From Edaphochlamys debaryana (lineage: Eukaryota; Chlorophyta; Chlorophyceae; Chlamydomonadales): 64,000 bases of DNA. The notes under the pieces were generated by a model, which was given only the letters and a program-made list of their open reading frames with translations, did not search any database and was not told the origin of the DNA. Positions 53,219 through 64,000 of this stretch are shown here, in pieces (position 1 is the first letter of the stretch; each line of letters begins with the position of its first letter). A program made the translations under genes and the position numbers. Where the stretch lies: positions 434,001 through 498,000 of the forward strand of contig JAEHOE010000038.1 in the NCBI GenBank assembly GCA_016858145.1, in the 5' to 3' direction.

Positions 53219-55103
53219 GCAGCTGCCAGGCAGACCCCACTTAACCTCCTCAGGGTGCCTTCACGACACCCGAGGGTGCTGAGCATGTCGCTCCTCCTGA
53301 GCACCAGCACTCTCTCCCCCTAGCCCCTGACCTGCGACCACATCCACTGTCACAATGACTGGGCACCCTTCCCCCTCCCCACACAAACCCCCACCCTACC
53401 TGCTGTTGGGCGCCATGGCACCCGGCACCGTCTCCCTTGCCTCCCCGTACCCACTTCCTTACGCGCTCCCCCACCCTGCGTGTCCCTCCCCGACTGCTGC
53501 CCAACCCCATCCCCCCACCCGCCTCACCTGCTGCTGAGCGCCCTTCTTCCCCTTCTTCCGCTGCTCAGGGCCGGCGGCCCCGCCTGCAGCCCCGCTGGGC
53601 CCCGCCTCCAGCTCTTCCTCGTCCTCCTCCTCGTCCTCCTCATCCGTTTCGGACTCAGAGCCCGAGATTGAGACCTGCACCAGCGGCGGGGGGAGGCCGG
53701 AAGGCGGTGGCTTGGCAGCGTCACACGGTGTTAAGGCGCAGCTAGCATCAGGGGTGAACGGGCTGAGCGGAGTCCCCACCGCTCCCCCCCTATCCCGCAA
53801 CGCCGGCAGCGGGCCATTCGCGTGCCGGCATCCACCGAATGCACCCATGGCTTCCCAAGTACCCACCCACCACGCCCCTTTATCTTCCCTCTCCTTCCCA
53901 CACACCCGCCCCCAACTCCTCACCCCACCATTCCACCCCACCCCCCACCTTGCCCCACCCCCCACCCCAACCACCCAACCACCCCCCACCCCACCCACCT
54001 CCGTGCCCTGCTCCAGCACCTTCTCGAACGCCTCCTCGCTCACCGCCGGCCGCTTCGCCAGCCGCTGCTTCACATTGTATCTACAGGGGTGGAAGGTGGA
54101 GGGCGGGGGGGTGAGGAAGATGGGTGGGGGTATGCAGGATGGGGCTGGACAGCGGGCGTGGGACTGCCGTCCCGATGAGGCACGCAAGCCGCGTTAGCCC
54201 AGAAGCAAACCTGTGAGGCGTTGGGCCCTGCCAGGCCCAGCCGCCGCCCCCCCCCCCAAAACGCTGGGTCTGTGTGGGCGGAAACGGAGGTCCTCTCCCT
54301 CCCAAAACCCAAGGGCCCGAATGGCCGACGACGGAGGCCCTCTCCTCAACCCCCTGGCTCAGCCGCGACCACAAGCCTCGCCAGCCGAGGTAGCAAGAAG
54401 CAAGTCGCCTGAGGCCGTCCCAACCAGGTTTTGCCGCAGATACCTTCTTTCGAAAGCTTAGCCCTCTCTGCTCTCTTGGTTTTCGCTTCTCTTGCCAGAG
54501 ACCAACGCGGCCGGACCCCCTGGACCCAGAATCGGCAGCAATCCCTCCCTAGGCCCATGCAATGCAAGGCAGCGGCCACGGTAGCCCAAGGCCCATCCGG
54601 GCCCAGACCGTCAGCCGCTGTCGTCGCTCTGCAAAGCGGCAGTGCCAACCCCTTCGCCACCCCTGGAACCCGGGGCCCAAGCAGGCCCAGTAGGCCCTAC
54701 CGGTGCCAGTCCGTCTTGAAGTGCGCCCGCTGCTCCTGGGGAGTGGCAAATCCTGGGCATGTCACTCCGATCCCACACGTGAGACAGGTCGCCCCGCTCT
54801 CACGCCACGCGGCCGGGTTGCCCGTGCCGGTCGCGGCCGGGTTTGTCGGCCTGCATGGTGCCGAAAGGACGAGGGGAGTTGGGGAGTGAGGCTATGGGTA
54901 GCGGGTTGAGGAGGGAGGGAAGGTGGGCAGGGCCCAGGGGGTGCGGAAGAGGCAGGGGCGCACCCGGGAGAGGGACGGGCGGCTGCCGGGGGCTGCTTGG
55001 CGGCCTCGGTGGGAGCCGGCTCCGCGTTCGGTACCTCGCCCCGCACCACAGCCGAGTCGAAGAATTGCTGCGGCAGACCGAACACAGTGCCCACGATTGT
55101 CAT
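48000..55103 (-). CDS. VMS1/ANKZF1-type peptidyl-tRNA hydrolase
   Basis: Releases stalled nascent chains from 60S peptidyl-tRNA in ribosome quality control and partners with Cdc48/p97. Exons 55103-54964, 54850-54701, 54080-53999, 53674-53528, 52712-52676, 52227-52175, 51882-51760, 51484-51381, 51121-51034, 50788-50685, 50509-50422, 50027-49935, 49713-49385, 49218-49146, 48623-48442, 48312-48000; phases agree, giving 701 residues. C2H2 finger CLTCG...HFKTDWHRYNVKQRL (about 69-105); acidic linker SESETDEEDEEEDEEE; VLRF1 domain about 180-370 with GGHFAATVF, VAHKTFHRYVVR, GGKQSSKD...AGSRLRRYNE (Q286 is the candidate catalytic Gln) and ADLIFAHAP. Ankyrin repeats PLHRAAKAGDPDRVRRLLE (about 455-512). 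A charged coiled coil (KAKLKAKDAERKAKAAE) and an Ala-rich C-terminus end it. Exon 5 (37 nt) is placed on phase and similarity only. Confidence 0.9.
52063..52088 (-). repeat. Copy of VMS1 exon 6 end inside intron 6
   Basis: CCACCT.GACGTGGTCCTGCC on the plus strand matches the exon 6 end and donor complement at 52171 with one mismatch, 108 bp further into the intron. A third, weaker echo lies near 52000-52020. The GT donor is retained. Confidence 0.85.
53187..53217. repeat. Heptamer repeat in VMS1 intron 4
   Basis: Four tandem CAACCCT units. Complementary to AGGGTTG, which is not the known chlorophyte telomere repeat; a simple-sequence tract. Confidence 0.85.
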
Positions 55104-55472
55104 CGTGCCGCTGGCCTGCGCGCAGGCCGGCGCGCGATTCCCGTCGCGGTGTGCAGGCTACTCGGGGCGCTTGGGGGTAAGAGCTTCGTATGGTGTGTAA
55201 GAACCGTTCGGCTTGTGTGCGTGTTCTCAACAAGGTACAGGTCGTGGGCGTGGGGATGCAATCGAGTTTTGGCACCGATGCAAGCTTGTTCATCCGCGAG
55301 AGCTGCAGACGCCCGCACAATGCTGAACACAACCAACACACAGAGCCCGTTCCAGCGAACCTCTGCTGAGTACACGCGACCGAAGTGAGCACCCTGCATC
55401 TCCTACAACACCCATCGTCGCGCGACTCGAAAGATTGCCGCGCCTTGTGTGCACAGCCCCGTCACCCAACCC
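55104..55472. promoter_or_regulatory. Divergent upstream region, VMS1 / plastid protein gene
   Basis: 369 bp between the VMS1 ATG (-) and the proposed ATG of the next gene (+). No specific motif recognised. Confidence 0.4.
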
Positions 55473-57129
55473 ATGCTGCTGGCGACTCAGCGGGTGACAG
55501 CAGGGTGCTGCGCCCGCGGCGCCGGGTCACAGCGGCAGGTGGGGCTGGGGGGGTCGGGATGCATGGCTGGAGGGGAGACATGACAATTCCCCGTTACGAG
55601 TGCCGGCCGACACCACGTCGCCGACGGGCGGGGCACCAATAGATAGGTTTCTCACAGGTGTAGCGGGGGTGGGGTGCAGTCCTACATCTGGAGGGTCCTG
55701 ACCCTCCACCCTTTCCCCCTTCCATAGGCGGGGCCGCTCGCCGCACGCCAGTCCCCGCGGCCCCAGGCCCCTTCTCGCACCCCACGCAACCTCACACCAC
55801 CTGACACGGGTCGGGCCTGGGGCCGCCGGGCTGTTGCGGCCTCTGCAGCGGCCCCCAGCGCCGACGCGGGCGCACAGCAGGGGCCCCCGGGTGCTGTGGC
55901 GGTGATCGAGTGGGACGTGGTGGAGTATGAGTTGCCCGCGGGGGAGCGGAGGGAGGGCGCCACGCTGGGCCTCGGAAAAGTGGAGAAGGTGAGGGGCGGC
56001 TCACGCTGAGAGGGAGGGGTGGGGCTGGGAGATGGTGAGCTGGAGTATGTGGGGCGGTGACGTGGCGACAGGGGCCGTCTGCCTTTGGTGTGAATAAGTG
56101 CATTCTGGGACGCGGCCGGGTGGCCAGTGGTCAGGGCAGGAAGGTTCAAGTGGGGCCCCGTTCCGATCGGAGCTGCAGCGGCCCTGCAGGAGGGCCCTGG
56201 CCTTACCGCCACCATGCACGGCCCCACCCCTTTGCCGGTTGCGGCGTGCCTCAGGTGGAGGAGGGACGCGTGACGGTGTGGCCACTTGAGGAGGTGGGTG
56301 TTGGAGGGGCAGGGGGCAGGTGGTGGGCAACCCATGCGCTGACATGGACAGGGCAGCGCTGGGTGTGTCAGTGAATCCCGTGGCAGGAGTAAAGTTCCTT
56401 CACTCTGGCACCCCTCTCACGCCCAACTGGCCCCATGCCCTCCTGACCTCCGTCCCTCTTAGCTTCTGCCTCCCCCGTGAAACCCGCCGTAGGAGGCTGA
56501 GGAGGAGTGGGTGGAGAGCCACGACGCACGGCTGCAGGAGCTGCCGCCTTCTGCTATTCGGCGGGTGCTGGACTTCGACCTTTCACAGCGCCAGGTGGGA
56601 GATGGGCGTATGGGTGTTCGCGGGGCAGGGCTTGGGGCAGAGGAGCGGTTGCGAAAGGGCAGGATGCGGCCCGGAAACCCTGATGAGGTGGGTTAAACCT
56701 GGATCTGGGTACCGGACTCCAAAGTGGGATGGGGTGTGACATTGGTACGACAGGGGTGTCGGGCCTCACTTCGGGCCGCCTACCGACTTTGACTGGCTGC
56801 AGGACCGCGAGAGCAATCCGCACGGCGAGCACGCGCACGACGTGTACCGCCTGCTGAACCCGCCCTCACAGGTTGGCAAGGGGGGGCGGGACAGGGGACA
56901 TACACGGGCGAGGGAAACGGGGGGCAGAGACTGGGGCTGGTGAGGCTGGCGGAGACTCCAGGGGTAGTGGGAGTGATGCATTCCCGCTCTGCTGGACCCC
57001 TGGCTGACCCCTGCTGCCACTAAGGCACCAGGCTCTCGCTCCTTCCACCGCCATAATCCTTTCGCACCGACCCCACCCCAGGGCGTGTATCGGGGGCCCC
57101 GTAGCTTCCCCATCGTGGTGCGGAGCTGA
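55473..57129 (+). CDS. Unrecognised, probably plastid-targeted acidic protein
   Basis: Exons 55473-55538, 55728-55988, 56255-56293, 56493-56594, 56803-56871 and 57082-57129, all introns in phase 0, give 194 residues. The first about 80 residues are Ala/Arg/Ser/Pro-rich with few acids (MLLATQRVTAGCCARGAGSQ...), like a chloroplast transit peptide. The mature part is compact and acidic: VIEWDVVEYELPAGERREGA, VEEGRVTVWPLEE, ESHDARLQELPPSAIRRVLD, ESNPHGEHAHDVYRLLNPPS and GVYRGPRSFPIVVRS. No catalytic motif or membrane segment. Exon 1 is chosen on composition and phase. Family not recognised. Confidence 0.6.
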
Positions 57130-58482
57130 GGGCCAGGCGCGGCAGGCGGGAGCCATCTGACCTAGTAATCGTGAGTTACGATCAAGACAGAAGATAATAC
57201 GGTTGCCGGTCATGCGCCATTTTAGTTGAGAGGGCTCTTGGCAAGGGGATCCTTTACCTGGAGGGCCTAGACGCGCCGAGGCTACCTCCAGTGTGCCCAG
57301 CAGGCCCAGGCCGTGGTCGGGCTGGGCGGGCGCGGGTGTTGGAGGTGTAGTGTAGAAGTGGCAGGCAAGCGAGCGCGCGAGGGCACGGCCTGGAGACCAG
57401 TCGCCTGCTGTTGGAAGTGTGGCATGCGGTCGCGGAGTAACACATCGACGAAGTGACGGTCTGAGGTGCACTAACTGGTACTACTACTTGATACGTAATT
57501 TGGACGGGCATATGGGTGTGGATGGGTCTGTAGGTGTGTGAGAGCGACGAGAGAACGCAGGATGTCATGGATAGGGAGGCCGCTCAGGGCCGCTTGCGTA
57601 GTCCCACGGATGTTCAAGGCTTACGCCAGGGCCGACCCCTGGGCCGATCCTTGCTCGGCAGTAACCAGCAAGCCGGCCGCCGCAGCCAGCTATAGCCATG
57701 TAAGGTAGGGTTCAGGAATGCCCCTGGAGTAGACATGGATTAGGGCGGAGCCGCGCGACCATATCCCCGCGAGGTCAGAGCCGCAGATTTACGCACAAAC
57801 GTGGACGTTTGGGGACGTGGTACTCGCTCAGGTCGAGAGTCACATGCGCGTCCGAGCATGTCACACAGCTGGTTCCACCCCTCCGAAGCCAACGAGCAGT
57901 CCGGTGCATCCCGTACGTGTCCACTGCACGGTCAGGTGTCCGTGGCCCTGCGGCCATACATCACGGCACGACCCTCTCCCCTGGACCCTCGCGAGGCAGC
58001 AGAGCTGGTTACCCTAAGCACCGCTAAGGACACGGACCAGCTAGCGCAGCCTCGCCGCATGGCCGCCTCCCAGCATACAGCCACAGGTCACGAACTACCG
58101 GTAGCGTGACCAAACGTCTTCCGAACCCCTTCTTCTAACGGCCCACGCGTAAAAGGTATCCAACAGACTGCAGATTGCATCGCCTTCCCTTGCGCAGCCG
58201 GCATGTCCTGTAACGACGACAGACCCCTCATGTCGCGAACTGGATAGCACCCCCTCGAGACGCCCCTCAAGTGTCCGTAACCACGCGTGCACTCGAGCGC
58301 CACAAGCCATCACGCTTCCCCCCTTGTCACAATTGGTAAATGCATGCATCAGTCCCAACGGACTTGTGAAGAAGAAGTACTTAGGAGCAACGCGCGGGTC
58401 CTCAGCCCGCCCTCCGTGCTTCTAGGCCAGCGAGCTGCACGGCCCTCGCGCTAGCTCCTCAAGCACATCCTCGGCAGCTAAT
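57130..58482. other. Convergent intergenic region, no gene seen
   Basis: 1.35 kb between the 3' ends of the plastid-type gene (+) and the wall glycoprotein gene (-). Less GC-rich than the genes. No conserved open frame. Confidence 0.5.
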
Positions 58483-61400
58483 TCAGGCGTAGTTCGTGTA
58501 GTACGTCTGCAGGAGACGGTACGGCAAAGACGACAAGTACGACAGTCAGTTGATGACAGTGAGGCACATCTTTCCGCTAAAGGGGGGGGAGGTCGAAGGG
58601 GACTCGCATGCACGTGCATCCCAAGCATGCATGCAGCAAGGCTCACCGGGCAGCACGCCTCGTTGCTGCCGTACAGCGCCACCCAGACGTTGTTATCGTT
58701 GCTGGCCTGTACGGCGAGAAGCGTACGACGGGTGGGCGGTCATCTGCAAGGACGTATCGGTATCCTAGGCCCCAATTCACATGTCTCCCTCATGCCCACA
58801 CGCCGCCCGTCTCCTTCCGCGCCGTTTCACCACACCCAAACCCTTGACCGCCAAACGCATCCCTGGCCCCGGCGGAAGTCTCAAGCCCTAGCCCCCGTCC
58901 CCATCCATCGCCATGCTCCATTGGCCCCCCCACACCCGCTCCTCCGCTGCTCCTCACGCCGATCCCCTTTCCTGCACCCCTCAACCCTCACATGCTCCAA
59001 GCGACCACCACGCGTTCCACCCCCACCCCGTTTCCCACCTACCGTCATGGTCCAGAGCCCCGCGCCCTCCGGCCTTCGGAGGCAGATGTGCGCCGCCCCC
59101 TCGAGCACCAGCGCGGGCTGCCAGGCGTCTCCCCCCGTCACGTAGACCACACTGGCCTCGTCGGGGGCCCACTCGACTGTGATGGGGAGCGAGGGAGAGA
59201 GGTTTGGGATGGGGTTGAGTCTTGAGTGGGGTGGGGTAGGAAGGCTCAGCAGGGCAACATGCGGAGGCCTGGCCGCGCTGGCCTCGTCTGGGGGCCACTC
59301 GACCGTACGCAGGAGAGCAGATAGAGGTTTGTAGGTAGGCTCCAGCAGGGTTGAGCGTTTGCGGCATCTTGAGGGCAGGCGGCCCACAAGAAAGCAAGGC
59401 CGGGCTCCCTTTGCAACCCTTTCGTGATCAAACCCACATTCCCGCCGGCGCGCCGCACGGCACGTCACCGCCCACTCACGCGAAAGCGGCTTCCAGGAGA
59501 CCTCGCCGGTCGTCGAGTCCCTCTGCCGCAGGAAGGCGCCCTGCACCCCCCCGGCCGCTTCCCCGGCGATCCAGGAGGCGAGCCACAGCGCCATTTTGTT
59601 GACGGCGTTGAAGCGGCTGCCGCAGGGGGCCTGAGGGAGGGGGGGGGTGAGGGGGATGCGGGATTGGTGCCGTGAAGTGACGGGTAAGGAGACTAGGACC
59701 ATTGCACAAGAAGGGAAAGGACACCGTGCAAAGGTTGGCTGGAAGTGACTGGAAAGGAAGGAAGGGCAGGTGGCAGCTCAGTCCCACCTGGGGGTCCAGC
59801 GCCTGAGCCCTGCTGACCACCACGCAGTCGAGGAATGCCGTGCCGTTGCCCAGATCTGTCGTACTGACGACGTCGAGGTACGGGTACACAGTGTACGGCA
59901 TGATCCCGGGCGTGGTGTTGCATCTGTACGGCAAGGTCAGGAGAGAAGGGAGGCGGACATGAGCAGTGACGCGCGCCCACTGGCACATGGGTTGGAAACC
60001 TAGTGCGACCGTGGGATGAGAAGGGTACGGCGAAGATGGCCAAGCTCAAGGTCACCTCTGATACTGTGCTCCTCACTCCCCCCCACCCCCCCCCACACAC
60101 ACGGCCCCACCCCGCCCCAACCACGCAGCAACCCTCCTGCCCACTCACTGCGTCAGAGGGAAGGGGCTGAAGTCTAGCACGGGCAGCTGCGGCGCCGAGC
60201 AGCTCCGCAGGTCGCGCCGCTCCAGGGGCAGACACGCCGCGTCGCGCGGTGCGTCCGCGAGGGCCGAGGTGACGGTGGAGAGGGACATGCGCGCGCCAAA
60301 GAGCGCGATGGGGCACTGCGGAGAGAAGAGTGGGGTGGGATGGGTCGGGACGGTTGGGACGGTTGGGACGGGCGATGGGGCACTGCGGAGTGAAGAGTGG
60401 GGTGGGATGGGGCAGGGTGGGGCGGGGCGAGGTGGCACAACTAACGGTGCGTGCCCACGCTCTGGTGCGGTGATGGGGTTGCGGAGCTGGGCAGGTGACC
60501 ACGCCCACCCACCCAAGGCCCCATAAACATGAAAGAAAGAACACCAACCGTGCACAAACCACCCACTGCCATCTTACGTTCATGACCGCCCTCGGCACGA
60601 ATGGGTCCTCCGCCTCGAATAGCGCGTTGTAGTCGCCCCAGCTCTCGGCCTGCAGCGCCCCCTCCAGGTCCGCCCCCCGCAGGTCGCTGAGGAGCGTGCC
60701 GCAAAGGGTCAGGGAGGTGCGGGTGCAGACGGGGGAGGCGAAGCCGCTGGCCTGTGGGGTGGGGGAAAGCGGGGGAGACGAGTGGAGGGGTCGCGGAAGG
60801 AAATGGCGGGGCCGGGAGGGACGAAGGTCTGGGCCCAGCTGTAGGATGCGATATTCGAAAAGGAACCGCCGAGCCGAGGCATCGCGGAGCTGTAGGAATG
60901 GTAGGTCATGGGCCCCACGTGAGGTCGTGTGCCCCGCACCCCCGCAACCCCTTAGGCCCGCTGCTTGGGCTCCAGTCCACTTCCACAGGCGAGGACGGGG
61001 TTCTCGACTCTGAACCCCTGCAAGCGTGCATCCCACCCCACCGCACCCCATCCTATCCCAGCCCCCACTCCCACGCACCAGGCCCGCCTCCCGCACTTGG
61101 TCAAAGCTCTGAGCCGCCATGAACGCCCCGGCCTCGCAGCAGCTGGCGAACTTGAGGCCCTGCCGCTCGGCCCGCTCGATCCAAAGATTCGGCAGGCCGC
61201 AGCTCGTATTACCAAGGAAGTCCCATGTCGTACTGGCTGCCGTACCGTCGGGCCCCGTGACCTCCCAGCGGAAGCACGTGGAGCAAGGGTCGCTGGCGGG
61301 CGGCGATGGCGGTTGGTCGGTCAGCACGGGCGGCGGTTGGAGGTTGGGACCGGGGCTGCCGTACACAGGGCTTGAGGGTGAAGGTGAGGGGTACCTTGGG

Positions 61401-63752
61401 TAGCTCGGGGGCGGTGCGGCAGGCGGGGGAGGGAGAGGGAAGCTGGGTGGGGTGGGGGAGCCGGGGCGGGATGGCGGTGGCGCCCGGGGAACCGCCGGAG
61501 GGGGCCGTTCCGGGGGCGGCGATGTCTGCATCGTGGGCGGGCGCTGAGCCTTGGGCGGGGGTCGCCTGATCGGGGGCGGCCGTATGGGCACGGGGTGTGG
61601 ACGGAGGATGATGAAACGCCGCTTGGGGGGCGGGCGGTAGCGGGGCGGTGGATGCCTCGAAGCTGCGGCGCGCGGGGGCGGCGGGTTGAGCGAGGCCGGA
61701 GGGTGTGGTTCCGTTGAAACGTCGGGCTCGGTTCCCTCGTCAGAAGGGCCCCCGCGTGGGCGCGGCGGCGGGTGTGCGCGCACCCTCGGAGGCGGCCGTC
61801 TGAAGGGCGGTTGATAAAGGCTCGGCGTCCGGTCACGGAGGATGATTCGAGGGCGCTTGGGAGGCGGGCGCGCGCGTGGGGGCGGGGCCCTGCGCCGCGG
61901 CGGCGGCTGAGCCCTGGGCGGTGGGTCGAGGGATGAAGCCGGTGGAGATGGCACGGGCGAGGAGCGAGGCGGGGGCTTTTGCGAGTGAGCGCGGGGCGGT
62001 GGGCGCCGCATGGAGGGCGGCTGCCAGATGCTTGGGGTGCCGTCACGGATAATGATCCGTGGGCGCTTAGGGGGCGGGTTCCGGGGCCTGGATCGGGGTG
62101 GGGGCTGCCGCCGGAACGGCGGCGGCGGTAGCGGCTGCAATGGAGGCTGGAGCGGGGGTTGTGGTGGGGGCTGCAGGGGGGGCTCGCCTGGTTCTGAGGG
62201 CTCCTCGGGGGAGAGGGGAGTGTCAGAGGGTCCGCCGCTGGGTTTCGGCGGCTGCGGCGGGTACAGTGGCGGGGCCACCGGTGGAGGGGTGTTGGGCGGC
62301 GAGGGGGAGCTTGGCGACAGCGGCGGAGGCAGGGCTGGGTAAGCCGGCGGCGGCGGGCTCGGCATCAGCGGTGGCGGCGGGTTTGGCAACAGCGGCGGCG
62401 GCAGGCTTGGCATCAGCGGAGGCGGCGGGTTCGGCATCCGCGGCGGCGGCGGGCTTGGCATCAGCCGTGGCGGCGGGCTCGGCATCAGCGGCGGTGGCGG
62501 GCTTGGAAGCAGCGGCGGCGGCGGGCTCGGCAACAGCGGCGGTGACGGAGACGGGGGGTTGGGGAGCAGCGGCGGTGGCGGGGCATCTGGCGGAGGAGGC
62601 GCGTTGGGTGACAGCGGCGGCGGCGGGCCTGGCAGAAGTGGGGGCGGCGGCAGCCCGGGTGGCGGTGGCGGCGGCGGGGCCGGCCTCCGCGGCGGCCGCC
62701 GCTTGGGCGGCGGCGGCAGCGGCAGGCCCGGCCACAGCGGCGGCGGCCGGGCCGGGGGTATCCCTGTTGAGCCGTTGAAGATTCCGGTCCACAGGTCGAT
62801 GCACATGCTCGCTGCGCCAGTGTGTTGGTGTTGGGAGCCGGTCAGGAACAAGGACGAGGGCAGGAGCATGAGTGAGCTGCTGTTGCTGTTACTGTTAGCC
62901 CAACGTACTAAGCCCCGCTATGGCATGGACTCATCTCCAATTTTCCCGACGAGCCCCGACAGCCGCACAGGAACGAGCCCGTTCGGCCAGATACGTAGTG
63001 CCTGGCCCCGCCATTGCCCTGACACCTACGTGTCATGGTCTCCAGACAGGAGTCCGGAACCAGGTGGTCAGCCGCGTAGGTCACATTGGTGGCGGAGAAT
63101 ATGTAGTCACCTGCGGGGGGCCCGCGGCAGCTTGGCTTAGCGGACTGGTAGGCGGACCACAGGGAGTGGTGGCCGAAACGGGTGACAGGGCAGCTGGCGG
63201 ACAGAGGATGCAAAGCCCCAGCCGTCCGTCTTCCCTGCTCCTCGACCCTGCCCGCCTCACCTCCCGGCACCCCCGGTATGAGGCTGTGAACGCAAGAGGG
63301 GAGGGGTGGGCGGGGCTGTTAGCACCAGAGGGCTGATAGCACAATGCGTTCCCTATCTCCCTTTCCCAAGATGGAACACTGCATATCAACTTGTCGGCAT
63401 TCCTGTCAGCGTGACAGCCCTCCGGACTGGACCGGACTGCACCGAACCGGACCGGACTGGACCGGACCAGGTCAAACTGGACCGGACAGGAGGTCGTTGA
63501 CTCACTTGCTGGCGGGGGTCCACGTGACGAATCGTTCCATGTGGATGGCTGTGTCCAGGACCACGGGGTGAGGACTGGGTTCGGGGGTGGGGGCAGGGCG
63601 AGGGGGTGTCAAAGGCTCTTGAGGGTCGGCGGTCAGGCCCTGAGCCAGGCGGACAGGGCGGGGCCGACCCCCAACACGGGTGGTGGTGGTGGTGGTGGTG
63701 TCGTCCCCTGTGGTTCTTACCTCCCTGTGGTCAGGTACGTCTCGTTGTCAAC
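58483..63752 (-). CDS. Pherophorin-like hydroxyproline-rich wall glycoprotein (5' end beyond window)
   Basis: Extracellular-matrix protein: globular domain, proline rod, globular domain. Exons in the window: 63752-63721, 63574-63506, 63283-63261, 63110-63030, 62811-61079, 60751-60578, 60315-60149, 59923-59788, 59630-59480, 59176-59043, 58706-58647, 58506-58483; phases agree. The upstream part reads VDNETYLTT, HMERFVTWTPAS, DYIFSATNVTYAADHL and MCIDLWTGIF. Exon 62811-61079 encodes a rod of PPPPLLPSP/PPPR repeats of over 400 residues. After it come Cys-rich blocks CSTCFRWEVTGPDGTA, SCCEAGAFMAAQSFDQ, CTRTSLTLCGTLL, CNTTPGIMPYTVYPYLDVVS, CGSRFNAVNKMALWLASWIA, VYVTGGDAW and VWVALYGSNEACCP. Prolines in such rods are normally hydroxylated and arabinosylated. 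Assignment to the pherophorin family proper is by architecture only. The signal peptide must lie outside the window. Confidence 0.78.
59277..59306 (-). repeat. Copy of wall-glycoprotein exon start (59176) inside the preceding intron
   Basis: TCGAGTGG.CCCC.GACGAGG on the minus strand from 59302 matches the exon beginning at 59176 with a few differences, 126 bp upstream. The acceptor AG has been lost (ACGG) in the copy. Confidence 0.82.
63424..63492. repeat. CCGGA-type degenerate minisatellite
   Basis: Degenerate GGACCGGACT-type pentamer repeats within an intron of the wall glycoprotein gene. Same motif family as 28696-28790. Confidence 0.8.
63679..63701. repeat. GGT trinucleotide tract
   Basis: About seven GGT units in the intron between the first two wall-glycoprotein exons of the window. 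A plain microsatellite. Confidence 0.9.
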
Positions 63753-64000
63753 CTGGAGGAGGAAGGGAGGATCAATCAGGGCGCCGAAAATGCTCAGATG
63801 CACAGCACAGCTGGTTGGCGCCTTCCCTGTGTGCCTGTGTCCCTGCGTCCCTGCCTGCCCTCTGCTCCCCGCTGCCTGTGCTTGTGCCTGGTTGTGCGCT
63901 CATGCCCCTTGCCCTCGCCATCCTGTCCCCTCTCTGATCCCCAAAATACGGCATCCGTGACCCCTTTTAAGTGTGGCCTGCGGCCCGCCTCCTGGCACTT

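Noticed and set aside
62098..62778. Plus-strand Ala/Gly-rich open frame opposite the proline rod
   Set aside because: It is the mirror of the CCG/GGC-rich codons of the rod; the minus-strand frame is tied to Cys-rich exons on both sides.
62811..62869. Start of the wall glycoprotein at ATG 62869
   Set aside because: In-phase exons continue upstream to 63752 (VDNETYL..., DYIFSATNVTYAADHL) and join at 62811, so this ATG lies in an intron.

Overview
Nuclear DNA of a GC-rich, intron-dense green alga, most likely Chlamydomonadales/Volvocales. Pointers are short GT-AG introns in nearly every gene, a hydroxyproline-rich pherophorin-like wall protein with a PPxP rod, a plant-type diacylglycerol kinase, an LdhA-type D-lactate dehydrogenase and a GRXS15-type glutaredoxin. 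I assembled gene models by hand from conserved protein blocks, splice consensus and intron phase; about 100 introns are inferred. The species is not identifiable from the sequence alone.

Layout. 0.8-6.7 kb (-): organellar-type D-lactate dehydrogenase, divergent from the AP-2 sigma subunit (7.0-8.0 kb, +). 9.2-12.8 kb (+): cytochrome P450. 13.3-20.5 kb (+): three tandem beta-propeller/BTB genes; the first is intact, the second is frameshifted, the third has lost its ATG and is frameshifted. Scraps of the neighbouring genes lie between them. 21.3-28.7 kb: two secreted YjiK/SdiA-regulated-type propeller paralogues (-, then +) with identical intron positions, flanking a small secreted six-cysteine protein (+). 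30.1-31.8 kb (-): mitochondrial CGFS glutaredoxin, divergent from a 16-exon diacylglycerol kinase (32.0-41.0 kb, +). 42.6-43.7 kb (-): second six-cysteine protein. 46.5-47.1 kb (-): unrecognised two-exon gene. 47.6-47.9 kb (-): small putative tail-anchored protein. 48.0-55.1 kb (-): VMS1/ANKZF1, the peptidyl-tRNA hydrolase of ribosome quality control. 55.5-57.1 kb (+): unrecognised, probably plastid-targeted protein. 58.5 kb to beyond the right edge (-): pherophorin-like glycoprotein.

The genes do not form one pathway; most are housekeeping genes. The lineage-specific parts are the BTB array, the secreted propeller/six-Cys cluster and the wall protein.

The most unusual signal lies in the introns. 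Many contain a slightly decayed second copy of the adjoining exon edge with its splice site, usually displaced by 94-131 bp. In the kinase gene this has grown into eight in-frame copies of one 5' splice site at exact 111-bp spacing. Several introns also share a CA-rich motif: one orientation lies 30-65 nt inside the 5' splice site and the reverse complement 30-70 nt inside the 3' splice site. Together this suggests introns related to mobile, inverted-repeat-ended elements that lengthen in steps of about one unit. GC-AG introns are also present in conserved genes.
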